A stretch of DNA of 64,000 bases from Elysia crispata (lineage: Eukaryota; Mollusca; Gastropoda; Plakobranchidae): positions 166,001 through 230,000 of the forward strand of contig JAWDGP010005859.1 in the NCBI GenBank assembly GCA_033675545.1, read 5' to 3'. This document shows, in pieces, positions 1 to 21,450 of this stretch (its first letter is position 1; each line of letters starts with the position of its first letter). Both the position numbers and the translations under genes were made by a program. Below the pieces are notes generated by a model that saw only the letters and a list, made by a program, of their open reading frames with translations, was not told where the DNA came from and searched no databases.

Positions 1-668
1 GCAGTCGGACTCTCAGCACGAAAAAAAAATTAGATAGGTCTATTAACAAAGTGCAGGAGGCCGAGAAAATAAAGTACAATGGAGTTAAAGGCCTTGATTA
101 GCATACTAAAAGTTTTCGTCGAGTAAGCTGATAAGATGGGTCCGATTGAAGTTTTAATTCATACTGCAAATTGATTTCGGCAACTCTAAATTTCGATAAC
201 TCTAAATTTCGATAATAATATTTTCAGAACTACACAAACATAGAACTTCTAATTTTGTAAAACATCATAATTATCTGTGTTAACCGAATGCTTTACGAAA
301 CGTAATATTTTCCCATTATCATGATTTATTTTAATCTATTTCGACAAATTCAGAGATGTAAATGAAGATTGTCTCTTGTAGAGAATAAATAACATTTGTG
401 CAAATGCTGAATCATTTTGCAATCAGATCTTGTCTCGTGAAACTCATATGTTTGATAGTCTTATGATTGTGTTTGATGAATATGTTCAGTCGAATTTGTC
501 TTGTCTTGGTTTTTTTCTGTTTCTTAGAGTGTATAATTTCCATTCCCTATGAATATTTTTCACAAATTTGTTATTAATTATCCGCAATCGATTGATTGAA
601 AGAAAAAAAACTTACTCCTATCAAAGTGATAACAGAGGGAGAGGGAGGGAGAAATGAGAGAAAGCGAG

Positions 669-701
669 TGAGAGAGAGAGGGAGAGAGAGGGAGAGAGAG
701 A

Positions 702-780
<79 letters not shown>
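669..780. repeat. (GA)n microsatellite
   Basis: GA repeat with a few GGGA interruptions at the left end and pure toward the right. Confidence 0.98.
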
Positions 781-781
<1 letters not shown>

Positions 782-1891
782 AAAATCCATTAAGCATTTA
801 ACACTTTAATGTATATAACAGAAAAATAAGCGAGATAACATTACAATCGAAGATGACAAAAAGAATAGTATCAAAACAAGCAGCGCAGTTTACAAATGTA
901 GTTAGACCACTACATTTCTGAAGTAAGCAATCAAACATGAAATAAAATACACTGACAGAATGGTAATCAGCTCTAAAGATTTGATTTAATTTGACGCAAG
1001 GTTGTTTGAACACTTTGGTTTACACTGCCAAACCTTTTTTTGTAAACGGCAGGCCTGTTTTCTGCAGCAGCGACTCCCGCATGAATAGATCATGTGGTAA
1101 GTTTGAATAATAAATCACCGAGAGAAGCAAAATTAATATCCCAAACAGAAGGGACAATCAATAGTGGGGAGATCCTCCACCGTGGACTTTAACCGCCATG
1201 GATCCTTGGAAAGCGACAGATATGTCAACAGAAAGCGCCGAATATTACACATCCTGAAACTGGTGATGTGGGCGACTTAATTGAAAAAAAAATAAAATCA
1301 GCTGTTACAGAAGCACAATCATGTTCCTGACATGGGTAATATCTTTTATACCAGACGAGCAGTCCATAACAAGTGATCTGTCTAGAAATAGGTTTACAAA
1401 ATGCATCTTCCTTGTTTCGTGGAGTGAATCTTTAAAGAGCAAATGCTTTGCATATCTTTAAAGAAAAGAAACAAAGAAGACGGAGGTACGGGGCGGAAAG
1501 ACGTCAAAGCTGAAATCTCTGTTAAGACAGGTTTTTTTCTACACACCCCTTTGTACGATGATACATTGCTACTCTAGTGGAATTACAGAGGCGGGTCTCC
1601 GCTCACGGAGTCTCTACCAGCTAATGGTGCTTTTCCTGCCGCAGTCAAGGCCAGGATCGAAAAGAAAATAACCACTTGTTTTAACCCAGCTCACAGAAGG
1701 CTCGACCTCAAAGCAGACAATTGCTAATGTTTCTATGGAATGTTAAGGAATCTCTTTAAAAAACAACAAATCTTTCACTTAAATCTTCAAGAGAGAAAAA
1801 AATATTGTAATGTGTAAACGAGATCATTTCACTTACGGCACTATCTCCTCTCGGAAAAGTATGGTTTGATAATAGCTCGAGAAAGCAGACA

Positions 1892-2120
1892 CAAATGTCA
1901 TGCTATTTTAGATAGATGTCCAATGCCGCGGTGCACAAATGACATGCTATACTAGATTGATATCCAATGTCGCGGCGCACAAAATTAATGACATGCTATT
2001 CTAGATAGATATCCAATGTTGCTGTACACAAATGACATGCTATTCAAGATACATATCTAATGTCACGGGACACAAATGCCATGCTATCCTAGATAGATAT
2101 CCAATATCGCGGTACCCAAA
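1892..2120. repeat. 44-bp tandem repeat, five diverged copies
   Basis: Copies start near 1892, 1936, 1980, 2029 and 2073. Each contains CAAATGACATGCTAT, then TAGATAGATATCCAATGT and a CGCGG-like end. One copy has a 5-bp insertion. Divergence shows it is old. Confidence 0.85.
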
Positions 2121-4513
2121 CACGTAATGCAGAAATATAATCGCTGTCTGCAGGATTGATACAATGACCAACCGTAAAGAGCAACTCGATTTCTGCCAAA
2201 ATCAATTTCGTTACTTTTACTCGCCTCGGATCAAAATTAAGGCAAAAATTTTGTAACTAAGATATAAAACTGAATATATATTTCTGCCTAAGCTTGTCCG
2301 AATATGGGTCTAGATTCCACATGCATTTTACGTGATCTTCTCTTGTAGGATCCATTCATCAATACGTGCTTCCATTATCGGCCAATTTCTCTGCTTCCTC
2401 TCAGTGTTCTTTTTTCCTCCGATAATTTAAATTACTTCCTTTATTTGAAGTAGGCTATGTATGTAACATACAGTTCTTCTTTTTGTAACTTTTGTAACAG
2501 GGATTATTACAGATCAATGTTTTGAAAAAAATTGGGCCAATATATATATTCAATAATAGTTAATACTAAGCATAGTCGAACGCTTTCGGTGCCGTAAAAG
2601 AAGCAATATATTGTTGACAAAACATGACAAGGTGTTCACCGCTGCAGTTGACAGGTTCGTTGGTGCTTCATTGTTTCAACGTCATTTTCTGCTCTCACAT
2701 TGTTCAGATTGGTGCATGTGTGCGACAAAATTTTCCCCCAAAGTGTGCTAATTTATCGCAATGATTATAGTCCTTCAATGTCATGACTTTGATGTTTGCA
2801 TCTGGATCCTTGGTTTGCATTATTTTGTATTCAAATATACCATATTACTTTTATTGAAGATTCATTGCAAAATGTTGATTGAAAATCCCCTTTTTTTCCT
2901 TTTTGCACGTCATGTAAAACCGTTGGGTCTTTTATAATAACTTTCATCAACCGATAATCGCGGCTCAAATTTAAGTAAAGCAAGTTTAGTGTAACTTGTC
3001 AAACACAAAAATATGTAACTATGATGAATCAATTTTGGACGTGCAAGTTCAAATCTGAAAGTAAAAAATTCTAATATGAACAAAAGGGCATTAAAATCAT
3101 ATTTGTAGTTTAAACTGAGAACAACACAAGTTAAAAATTGAAAAAAAAAAGAGGGTTGCATGCCTCTGAATACATCATGCTTGTTATGGACCGTGACCAC
3201 AACGATACCATCTTGGCAGTTTAATCGATTACCATGCGTTGTTAATGCGTCTATCTTTAAGAATTGGTGGCAAATTTCAACCAGTCTAGCCTTTGTTTCT
3301 GTCCTACACAACTTGAAACGCATTTTCACAAATATTGTGAAAGGTGCAGCATAAAGGCAAAGATAAAAGTTTTGAGGCAAATGGTAAATCCGCTGCTTGT
3401 CAATGCGTAAGAGCATTGCAAAGGACGAAGTAGGCATTCGGCCCAGGGTGTATTCTAAGCACTACTGATACAGAGTTACTGGAACTTTGTCCAGTCATTA
3501 GGTTCTACTCCTTCGAACAGCTTATAGTAGATGAGGCCAAAGACATTGCTCATGATACAGTTATGGTGTTATTACTTCCACGCCTCCTTGAACCGCACGG
3601 ACAGCTCTTATCTTTTTCACTGATCGCCTGCGAATCCGTAAATGCGGATGAATTCCGTGCGGTTCTCGGGCTTAGTTGCATTAGCGGTGCCGCTCATCTT
3701 TGATTGGTGGCATTTTCTAGCCGCAGGAGTCCTTTTAATTTTTCTTTTACTTTTATTTTTCTTTTCGTTGTTGTTGTGTTTAAGCCAATTAAACGTCGTT
3801 AAAGTTTTCCACATAATCCTGCAAGGTATTAATAATACATTGTCCTCTCATGTTACGAGTATATGAGCGTATGCAGCGGTATAATTCACTTGAAAGAGCT
3901 GATTTCAGTAATAACATAATTGATGAGCTTTCAAAGTCACAGTAAAAAATGTTTCATTCAATTAGTATTCGTTGACATTTGATCCTGCATGGTGCGTTTT
4001 TCCATGTGATGAAACCATGTCATATTTGAGATTGCAATGTTGGCAAAAAAAAAAAAAAAAAAAATTGAACGCAACTGTGTTAAATCTTGCCCTGATGCGA
4101 TGCATTTGAGCAGCAAAGCTCAAATTAATCGATGTCAGTCAATATAAATGATAAATGTTTATGGTTGCGGATTGGACTGAATTACAAGAGCAGTACTTAT
4201 TGGGGAACAAACTGAAAGGAAATTAACCGCAATACCCAGCCATTGTATTCACATAAGTATGCCGGTAAAAGGGATGCTTGCATTGTCAGCCGCCCCGGCG
4301 ATGCTTAGGAATTACAAGTAAGCTTGAAAGATAAATTATCTTATCAATCAAAAACAATGAGGATACTTCTCGATAGCTCAGAAAAAGGGTAGACCGATTC
4401 AAGTTCACTGTCTTGACCAAAATCAAACACAGCAAAGAATGCAATATTTAAACCTTCTAGACCTCTTGGCTTAAGTAACTTACATTAATTTAGATCACAT
4501 TAATCATCCGAAC

Positions 4514-4726
4514 CTGATAGATAGGTATCCAAACATGCCAGCCGCCACGCATGTAGACAAGGCCTAGCAGAAGAAAAATAAACATTTGGAAACGGCCATA
4601 ACCTCCCAATTGCTGCTGTAGCTTATCAACAGCATACGATGTCTGCTCGCTCTCCTTCTCCTTCTCCATTGGGGAAATGGTGTCATTGTCCACTCTAGGG
4701 TTCTCTGGACTAGTATCGGGATCACC
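4514..4726 (-). CDS. N-terminal exon of an SLC22-like organic ion transporter (partial)
   Basis: A 213-nt exon in phase 0 with a good acceptor (CTGTTCCTCAG) and a weaker donor (CAG|GTTCGG). It encodes an acidic, Glu/Lys-rich leader and then GGYGRFQMFIFLLLGLVYMR, followed by GGWHVWIPIYQ. SLC22 carriers begin with a short cytosolic tail, a G-x-x-GRFQ motif and a hydrophobic TM1 of this kind. If it is the first coding exon, translation would start at Met 4669-4667. No later exon (extracellular loop, major-facilitator motifs) was found down to position 1, so the rest may lie outside the window, or the exon may be an orphan fragment. Confidence 0.5.
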
Positions 4727-9855
<5,129 letters not shown>

Positions 9856-9861
9856 TTTATT
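9856..9861 (-). terminator. Candidate poly(A) signal AATAAA for the carboxylesterase
   Basis: AATAAA on the minus strand lies about 167 nt downstream of the esterase stop codon, a normal 3' UTR length. No other support. Confidence 0.4.
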
Positions 9862-10027
9862 CAGAGAATTGAGACTTGCGGGGTTACGACAACTTATCAT
9901 TATATAATGTATATGAATAAAGGAGTAACAACTCGACAAGCTTGGCATATATTACTATAAGAGAGAAAAGTTTTAAAAAGGCTATGGAATGAAGTCAAAT
10001 TTTGAAAATTTTCAAGACTATCTCGCT

Positions 10028-13359
<3,332 letters not shown>

Positions 13360-16300
13360 TGCTATTTATTACACTGACCAATGTAGAAACAGTTCTCCCT
13401 TTTAATTTCAGCTCATGAAATTATGCTCAAAAAATGACTACGGCATATATAGAACATTTCGATGGAATGAACGCAGGTTCCAAACACTAGAATGCTCAAT
13501 GAGTTATGCAGTGACTATTTAATTTGAAGTATTATAATATTCATCACGAAGTCAGCACTTATCTGAGCTATTTCGAATGATCTAACGAGGCACTTTCCAA
13601 ACACATGATATGTAATGCAAACTGATATCACCAAACCATCACGTATCAGCAATTTATTAACATCTTCCGAAGTTTCATAGCAATCAGTCAAATGGACAAA
13701 CATGAAGGGCTTCATCATGAGAGCCAATGATTAAGGTAAGATAGAAAATGCCTCGATGAAGGTTATAAAAGGTGGTCAATATCCCACACAACTGAATGGA
13801 CAGCTCTAACGATAAAATGGAAGAGGTAACAATACATAGTCCCTCGATACCTCACCACTGTAGATAGTTAAGCTGATTAGCATCAGGATGTGAGAGTGAT
13901 GACCAATGTATGAACCTGTTGACGCAACTTTTTTCTTTAAAATGTGAGCCAACGATCACTTTCTTCTGGATCGCTGATTTATTGAATCGACAAATAATAA
14001 AAAATAGGGAGTTGTTATTAATTTATTTATTTGTTTGTTTATTTGCATATAATATAAAGCATAAGACGTAGTCTTTAACTACTGATCAATTTATAGATGA
14101 TATGTATGATCATTTCACTTTTGTTATTTTGTCAGATTCTTGTTACCCATGGATGCTAATGAAAAAAATCCAATATTTGAACTAGGTTATACAGAGTGCA
14201 TTTTGATAGTGCTTGCATCATTTTTCTTATGAGTTCTTATAAGAGTTATATTTACTTTCATTGTGGTTGAGTAGGCCTATATACTATCAATTATGGTCCT
14301 AATCGCCTGTCTGTAGCTCAAGATGATTGGGGGTCATCACAATTTGGCTAGAGCATAATAAGATTATTAACATAACCAAGCATACCAAAAGAAAAGCATC
14401 AACATTCATAAACAAGTAAAAATCATACAAAAGCTCATAAGGTTCTACTGCTGCTGCTTCTCCATCCATTAGCTTAACATTAGTTCCAACACAAGTCACA
14501 TATACGAACCTCACGTCACCACAATCATTTTTTTTACTACAAATGACTTTTTCGTATTGTATACTATTATTAGTTATTGAAACGGGCAAATACGATTTGA
14601 TTTTTTGCAATATGTGTTATTTTCGGTCTATTTGTTTCTGCTATAAGGGTCAATCAACTACCGGTTGAGGTTTAATAGAAATGATCAGACTAGTCGGTAG
14701 GATCTCAACGTAGCATTGTAAGGTATGTTTACACGAAGCAGTTTGCAGTCAGCAACATCATTCCACGAAATGCTTTGACGTTTATCGTATCTTCACGGCA
14801 ACAATGTTTGAAAATATATTCAAAAGAGCTAACGGCTATGAACGATTTTGCTTATAGATGTAGTGTTTTGTGATGAACATTCATTACTTGATGAAACAGA
14901 CCTGGCAGGTCTGAATGGATAAATCATGGTTCTTATTGTTCTCAGATAGTTTAGAACATCACATTTGTAGCACCTAATTCGTGTCATTTCAAAAGTGAAG
15001 CTGATAAAGACAGAGAGATAGAAATTTCAGTAATAGCCAGGCATATTTTATATGTGCATATAATGATATATATATTTATAAAAAAAAAATACAAAATAGG
15101 GCTGTCAAACATATTATATATATATATTTATTTCTTTTATTTTTGCAACCTACCTTTTCAGCAAAGCTTGTGACAAAGATTCCATCATTGTGTGCACTCA
15201 TACTGCCGCTCATAAGTGTTCAGTTCTACGAAAAGTCGACGTTTTATGAGACCTCTCTTCTTCGAACAAACTTTTGTTGTTCTCTGTTTCAACAGATTAA
15301 ACAAAAATAGTTGAATATAACAATAATCGATGTAAACAAACTGCAGGACTTTCATCAACTTTAAGTATGATATTATATAGTTCTAAGTTTACAGTCATAG
15401 AAGTGGCGAACTATGTTGTCCTCGGAGATGCTCAAAATCCACAAAGCTTTTCTGACATCAAATAAGAATATTTTGCAAAATTTAAAGATAGATAAATCAG
15501 AATTAGGATGAAAGCGGCATTAATAATTTTGGACCATTTCCAAGATAGGAACGATTATTATTTTCTTTGAATTCATGTTTTTCCGGAATTTTTTTCCTAG
15601 TGGACAAAATGCAATTTTCTGAAAATCTATTTCAAATTTTTTTTATCTGAGCTCATTTTCAATGTTTTCCTATTTTTTTTAAATTGCATTTTTATATTAA
15701 GCACTTTCTGAAAGCGCGTCAAGATAAAAGTTTACCGACTCTAACTGGGTTAAAAAGTCATGGTATATATAAAGTACATTTATGAAAACTTGCACTTTCA
15801 TAAGTTCCTTACTATAAAAAATAATAAAACATATCACTCTCTGATTTTTAAAGAAATTTAAAAAAAATGTTAAATACTTTGTTTATTTTACGAAAGTGTA
15901 TTATATATCGTGCGGCTTTTTTTTTCTGCGCCCCCCCCCCCTTTTTTTTTTTTTCAAATGTTGTGTGAAGCAATTCTGAAAATGCAACGCAAAGAAAATT
16001 TGTAAGGTGGATGGATATTTCTCATCCTTTACCAAAATTTAGTCAATCAGAGTTTCCTGACTACGATTTGATGGTTCATTGAACTTTGAAAACTGCACAT
16101 GTTTATGTTATACTGATGCAACATTTTCGTGCATCTTGATTTCTTAACTTGCCTAAGCTCCACTGTAAGCAAAAAAAAAAAAAAAAAAAAAAAACAAAGG
16201 AAAAAATTATCAAGGCTAACTTCCATGTCACACAATAAGCCATATATTGATTAAAGAACACATTCAACTACCATCGTGTTTGCATCAGTGTTGGCACAAC

Positions 16301-17636
16301 TTTCTATCCAGCACAATTCCGCTAAAGGCACCAAACTGTTGGGTAGTTCATTAAGCTCAATAATTCAATTTGTATAAAGACTAGACAGAAGTTTCGCTCT
16401 CGTCCAGGTAATGTGAACGAATTGAAATACCGAGTTTAGACATTTAAACCCCCTACTAGTTGCTCACAGGTCTTTCTGTTATGACTACGAATAATCATCG
16501 TTGAAGAATGGCAGGGATATTCCAGTATCGCGATCGGATTTATGAAACATAATTATAATGTCACAATATCTACAAATATATAATTTTATAAGACCCGTTG
16601 ATTCTATCAAAACGGGAACCCATACTCAAGGACTCCTTGTCACTCTCTTTTATTCTGAGGTTGCTCAAACGCCGAAGGCAATGAATGCTGTGCAGCATAA
16701 CAACACCAAACTTTATTGTTTGCGCCCAAAAATCTGCGCATCATTAAGTGTGCGTTTCGTAATCTGCTGTTTTTGGTACCGCTAACAGGCTCTAACATTG
16801 TTCCACGCAGTTTGAATTTCATTTTCGTTAGGTAAAGTTTTATGCAGACAGCCAAACACTGTCTTCGAATCTCTGTGTTCATTTTCTTTGTTTCTTGACC
16901 TCCTTGCCATTAGCTATACGCTTTTTTCATAAACAACAACAAAATTCGAGGAGGGAGAAGGGGTGTGGGTTGGAATAATAATATCCATACACTGAAGCAG
17001 CTCTAAGAAATGTTGATCGGTAAGCGGAAATGCAAGGTAACTTACTCAATGGGAAAGATGGGTTATTCTAATGGATTAATTGGAGTTATGTCCCTGTTTC
17101 GTCGAAACAACCCCTTACTACTCTATTAAATTTTTGGGGGATTACTCGCAGCTGTACTTGTTTAGAGGAGCTTAGTAAAGGAAGCATTCTATTTGAAAAA
17201 TGGGACAGCATCATTTAAGTCATTGACTTCAGTAGTGACCGATGTAAATGCGGCCAACAAAAAGGGTTCGAGAGTATCTGAGCAGGAGTGGATTCAGCCA
17301 TTTTGATAGGTTCAGAACTTTTCAAACCATATTTTACGAAAATCCATAAAAACCACTATTTTCTCTCTCAAGCCTGTCCATAAAATTATCAAATAGAAAA
17401 CTACTGACTGAATATTTCATTCTTAACTTCTCTGGAGTTTTATACAATTGATGGCAGTTAAATAAATACTGAGCAAACTCTCAGATTCGTGACATGAGGC
17501 AATAAATCTACCGATTTTATTTGTTCATAAATATTGTAGGCCGACAATCGCTAACCCTTAGACGTACAGCAGTAAAATTTGGTAAAGTTCAGTAGCGCAC
17601 TACTAGTATATACCAGGGAGTGTATAGAGAGAGAGA

Positions 17637-17640
<4 letters not shown>

Positions 17641-17729
<89 letters not shown>
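17641..17729. repeat. (GA)n microsatellite
   Basis: Pure GA run, preceded by a short imperfect GA stretch from 17625. Confidence 0.98.
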
Positions 17730-17732
<3 letters not shown>

Positions 17733-18024
17733 AGCAGGAAGGCAAGCAGAGACAAAGAGCCAAACATAAACATACGGGAGAGAGAGAAACGTGGAGTACT
17801 GGAGTGAGCGCAAAAGAGAAATGGTCTCTTTGGTGTAGCCTGTCCACATTCGGTAATTTCGGTCTTCCTGCTGAGCTCCTCAATTTTAAGCTTCCGTCTG
17901 ATAGGTTGGGCCTCGAGAGGTTGAGGTCTCAAACTCACCTACCGACGGTGCGGGGAGGAAATCAGTTCGAACTCTAACCCCACAACTACCAGCGCTTCTG
18001 CGAAAGATAGCGGGATGAGGATAT

Positions 18025-18111
18025 AGAAGAAGAAGAAGAAGAAGAAGAAGAAGAAGAAGAAGAAGAAGAAGAGGAATGTGTGCGTGTGTGTGTGTGTGTG
18101 AGAGAGAGAGA
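18025..18111. repeat. (GAA)n-(TG)n-(GA)n compound microsatellite
   Basis: About 49 bp of AGA repeats, then TG repeats interrupted by one C, then a short GA run. Confidence 0.95.
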
Positions 18112-19406
18112 GGAGGGGGCAAGTAGCCTGGAAAGAGTGCAAAGCAAATTAAGAGAAAGAAAAAGAAAAAAAAAACGGAAAGGAGAGAAGAAGAAGATAG
18201 ACAGAGGAAGAGTGACAGAAAGAGATGGAAATAGTTCGACCATAATACTCTTACTCTACTGGAATCTTAAAATATTCTCTCCATATTCACTGAGGTTTTC
18301 GTCACAAATCTACTACTTACATGAATATTTTTCAAAGCAAAGTCAGTTACAATTTTCATGACACAGTCTTTTCAGATGTATCTAGGCCTAATGAATTTAG
18401 CATGCAAGGATTTTGTAGCCTTACCTGCAGTCCTGCAGCCAGCTGCGGTAACCTCCTAGCGTTGAATGATCAGAAATTATTATTTTTAATTTTTTTGATC
18501 ATTCAAAGGGCAGCAAAGAGTTACGGTTTTTCCATCTGACCTTTCTGATGCAATAGTTGCATCATGGTTTAGTTGACCTTTCAATATCTGAATGCTCCAT
18601 AATTGGAATTCTTATGTATTTCCTGGATTCAAAATGATAATTTAGATTTAAAAAAAAGAAAAAGATAAAGAATTGTCTACAGACGTTGCTTAAACATGCA
18701 ATCTATCTAACCTAAAACAGTAGCGGTAACAAAGAAACCACACAAACGAACCGATTATGTTTTTTTTCCCTTATGCCCTTTAAATCTTCTAAATTAATGC
18801 AATGGTGCATGCCTAATGCAATGGGCCAAACTAGTATTGGAAAGCTCTGGACTTCAATTGAATCTGAAATTAATTTTAATGTTATTTAAGATAACATACT
18901 GACCTAAGGGTAAAAAAATATTTGAAAAATTATTGATTAATCTTGTAAACAATCACATTCTTTAAAAAATTATAGATTACTTTATATTCTGAAACATTTT
19001 TATTAACACCCACTGATTATGGTGAAAGCCATTTTGTTTATGCGAATACCCAGAGGAATTGAAATGAGGCAGGTATTGTTTACATACAAGCCTACAGCAA
19101 ATTGTTAGCTTTTAAGTCCACTATTCAATTTTGCACTAATTTCCTGCACAAATCTGGACATTTTGCAAAATTAATTTGATTGAAACGAGCATCCAATAAA
19201 ATATAAAGCATTTACTTTCTCTATCTACAAATGTGGATTCTTTTTTTTTTTCCTGGTGAGCATCGTTTCTAATAACTGAGTTTTCATGATGAGTAAATTT
19301 TTTTTCTAACCTAAAACTTTTTTCAATGTTGTCCTAGCAGTTTACTACAAAAAAAAATTCGCTTTCTTTGATTTGCTAGAATGGAGTGCGTGCTTGCGTG
19401 AGGGAG

Positions 19407-19525
<119 letters not shown>

Positions 19526-21244
19526 CAGGCGGGCAAAAGACGGGGTAGAAAGGAAAATAGTTTGAACAAAAAGAGAGGGGTGCACACATTTTAAGGGGTG
19601 GAAAAAAATGTCTTATCATGTAGTTTCCTCATTTCCAGATTTTCCACTTCTTTTTTTATGTTCATAATAAGTCTTATCATAATCGCCATTATTATAATTA
19701 GCATCGTCACACTTTATTGGAGTTATAAATATATGCCACGGGATATCCGCAAATCGTAACGTGTATTGATCACCGATTCATACTTGAAGTTTGGACATAA
19801 ATACATGTAGTCGCAGACATAAAGAAGTTAGTTAAGCCATGCAATCATGTCTGCCAACGACACACAGACTTCCGTAATCATGGACTACTCGTACTGTTCG
19901 TAGTTACACTTGATTACCAAGCCTTTCAATAAGATAGTTATCGATATTTTTGGAATGTCAGTGCTAAAACCATTAGACAACAAGAGCAACGTGAGTGATA
20001 CAGCCACAAGATGGTTAGACTTATATATAGGTCTACCGAAAGAAAAATTGCATAACGGACAGGATCTTATTTCATAAGCACTGAAGGAGTCATTGTCACA
20101 ATAATTTTCGAAAGAAGGGTACCTACCGCATACCACTCCATTAGTTTTACTTTTAGTTTTTGTTTTCACTCAAAATTCTATGGACAATTTAAGCCTTCTT
20201 TTTTTTTTTTCTTTTTAGGAAGAGGTGACAGTGTAGACTAAGTTGTATATAATACAATGTAAATGTTGAATAAACTATGAATCGAACCCGATCTCAGTAC
20301 TGATTTCTTTTTTTCAAATAAGCATCTTTTTTTTTGCTTCGACGTTTTCATATCCAATCACTTCCCGCCCCTTCTCCTCCTCCCTACCTGTTTCCTTACT
20401 TTCTTCCCCGTGGTCTTGTCACAATGTCAGCTTGACTAATTGCAGAGGCAGACTAATTTAACAGTAATAACACTGTACACTGTAATCCTTACAACGATTA
20501 TAAATGCTTTTAGAATAATGACAAAACAATCACCACGAGGAACAACTATAAAAACCACTACGAACTAATCAATAATTAAAAATAAAATACAGTACAGTGT
20601 CATTCTAATGGCTAAAAAAAAATTTAAAAAAAAACTGTGCCAAATTTGAAAGATACAGTTAAGGGAACTTTATGAGCTTGTTGCCAGAAACATCAAGGAG
20701 GTACTTGAGGGGAAAAAAACTACCGAGATTTAAAAAAAAAAAAAGGTTGAATTTACTCAAGAGCACAAATCTTTACAGAAAGTATCCGGAGGCATCCAGT
20801 GGGTAACCAAAGAGAGGATAGCATGAAAAAGAAATAGAAATAGATTCAGTGCTCCCAAAGTTCTCTCACACCAAATAAATCAACATGCATTGTTTGAATT
20901 TATAGCATATAAATATTAAATCTAAGCATACATCCAAAACTGAATATAGAATTTCATCCTTACTGTTGCCCTCATCTCCATATCAATTAACTTTTTTTAT
21001 ATTTCACCTGTTGTTCACAGTAAAAAAAGAAGTTACACAGAAATATACAAAAAATCTTTAACCTATAACTCCACTCAATAAACCTGTGTTGCCCTGATAT
21101 GAATATCAATAATCTTATTTGTGGTATTTCCCCAGTTGCTCACAGTATTAGCAATTTAAAAATTTAAGACAATTAAACTTCAACCTCTGACTTTATATCC
21201 AACAGCCCTATAATCAGAACAAACCAAAAATTAAGAAATATAAC

Positions 21245-21450
21245 AACTTCACTACAGCTGAAATAAAACTTTATTGGAGTAATAGCAATAAAAGTTTTTA
21301 CTTGAAGCATTTCACATTGATGAAAAAAGAAGACAAGATACGTCATGAAAAAACTTTTATTGTTATTACTCCGATAAAGTTTTATCACGACGTACCTTGT
21401 TTTTTTTTTTTTCATCCATGTAAAATATTTCAAGAGAAAATGTAGTGAAA
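21245..21450. mobile_element. Rearranged inverted-repeat element (C-A-B-A'-B'-C')
   Basis: Block A (21263-21299) is repeated inverted at 21349-21385 with 2 mismatches in 37. Block B (21301-21347) is repeated inverted at 21386-21434 with about 80% identity. Short outer blocks (CTTCACTAC near 21248, GTAGTGAA near 21442) are also inverted. The order is A, B, inverse A, inverse B rather than a simple palindrome. Noncoding. Confidence 0.65.

Larger units (their letters stand above)
1..4513. other. Spacer without a supported gene
   Basis: Holds the GA array at 669-780, the 44-bp tandem repeat and a poly(A) run near 4046. A 175-codon open frame at 2910-3437 (minus) has no recognisable domain. It may be intron or flank of the SLC22-like gene. 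Confidence 0.5.

Noticed and set aside
574-793. Open frames of Ser-Leu or Arg-Glu repeats on both strands, here and at every other (GA)n array
   Set aside because: They are translations of the microsatellite itself; frames on both strands stay open only because GA repeats have no stop codons.
2910-3437. 175-codon minus-strand open frame, long for AT-rich DNA
   Set aside because: No recognisable domain, no splice sites that join it to a neighbour, and composition like that of the surrounding spacer. Kept only as a note in the region entry.
14299-14610. 103-codon minus-strand open frame with a hydrophobic C-terminal stretch
   Set aside because: No family recognised and no supporting exon or promoter context; hydrophobic runs are expected by chance in AT-rich DNA.
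17955-18000. B-box-like GTTCGAACT, possible tRNA gene or SINE head
   Set aside because: No A box at the right distance and no cloverleaf stems could be drawn.
20270-20310. GGGTTCGATTC on the minus strand resembling a tRNA T-loop
   Set aside because: The flanking bases do not form a T stem and no acceptor or anticodon arm is present.
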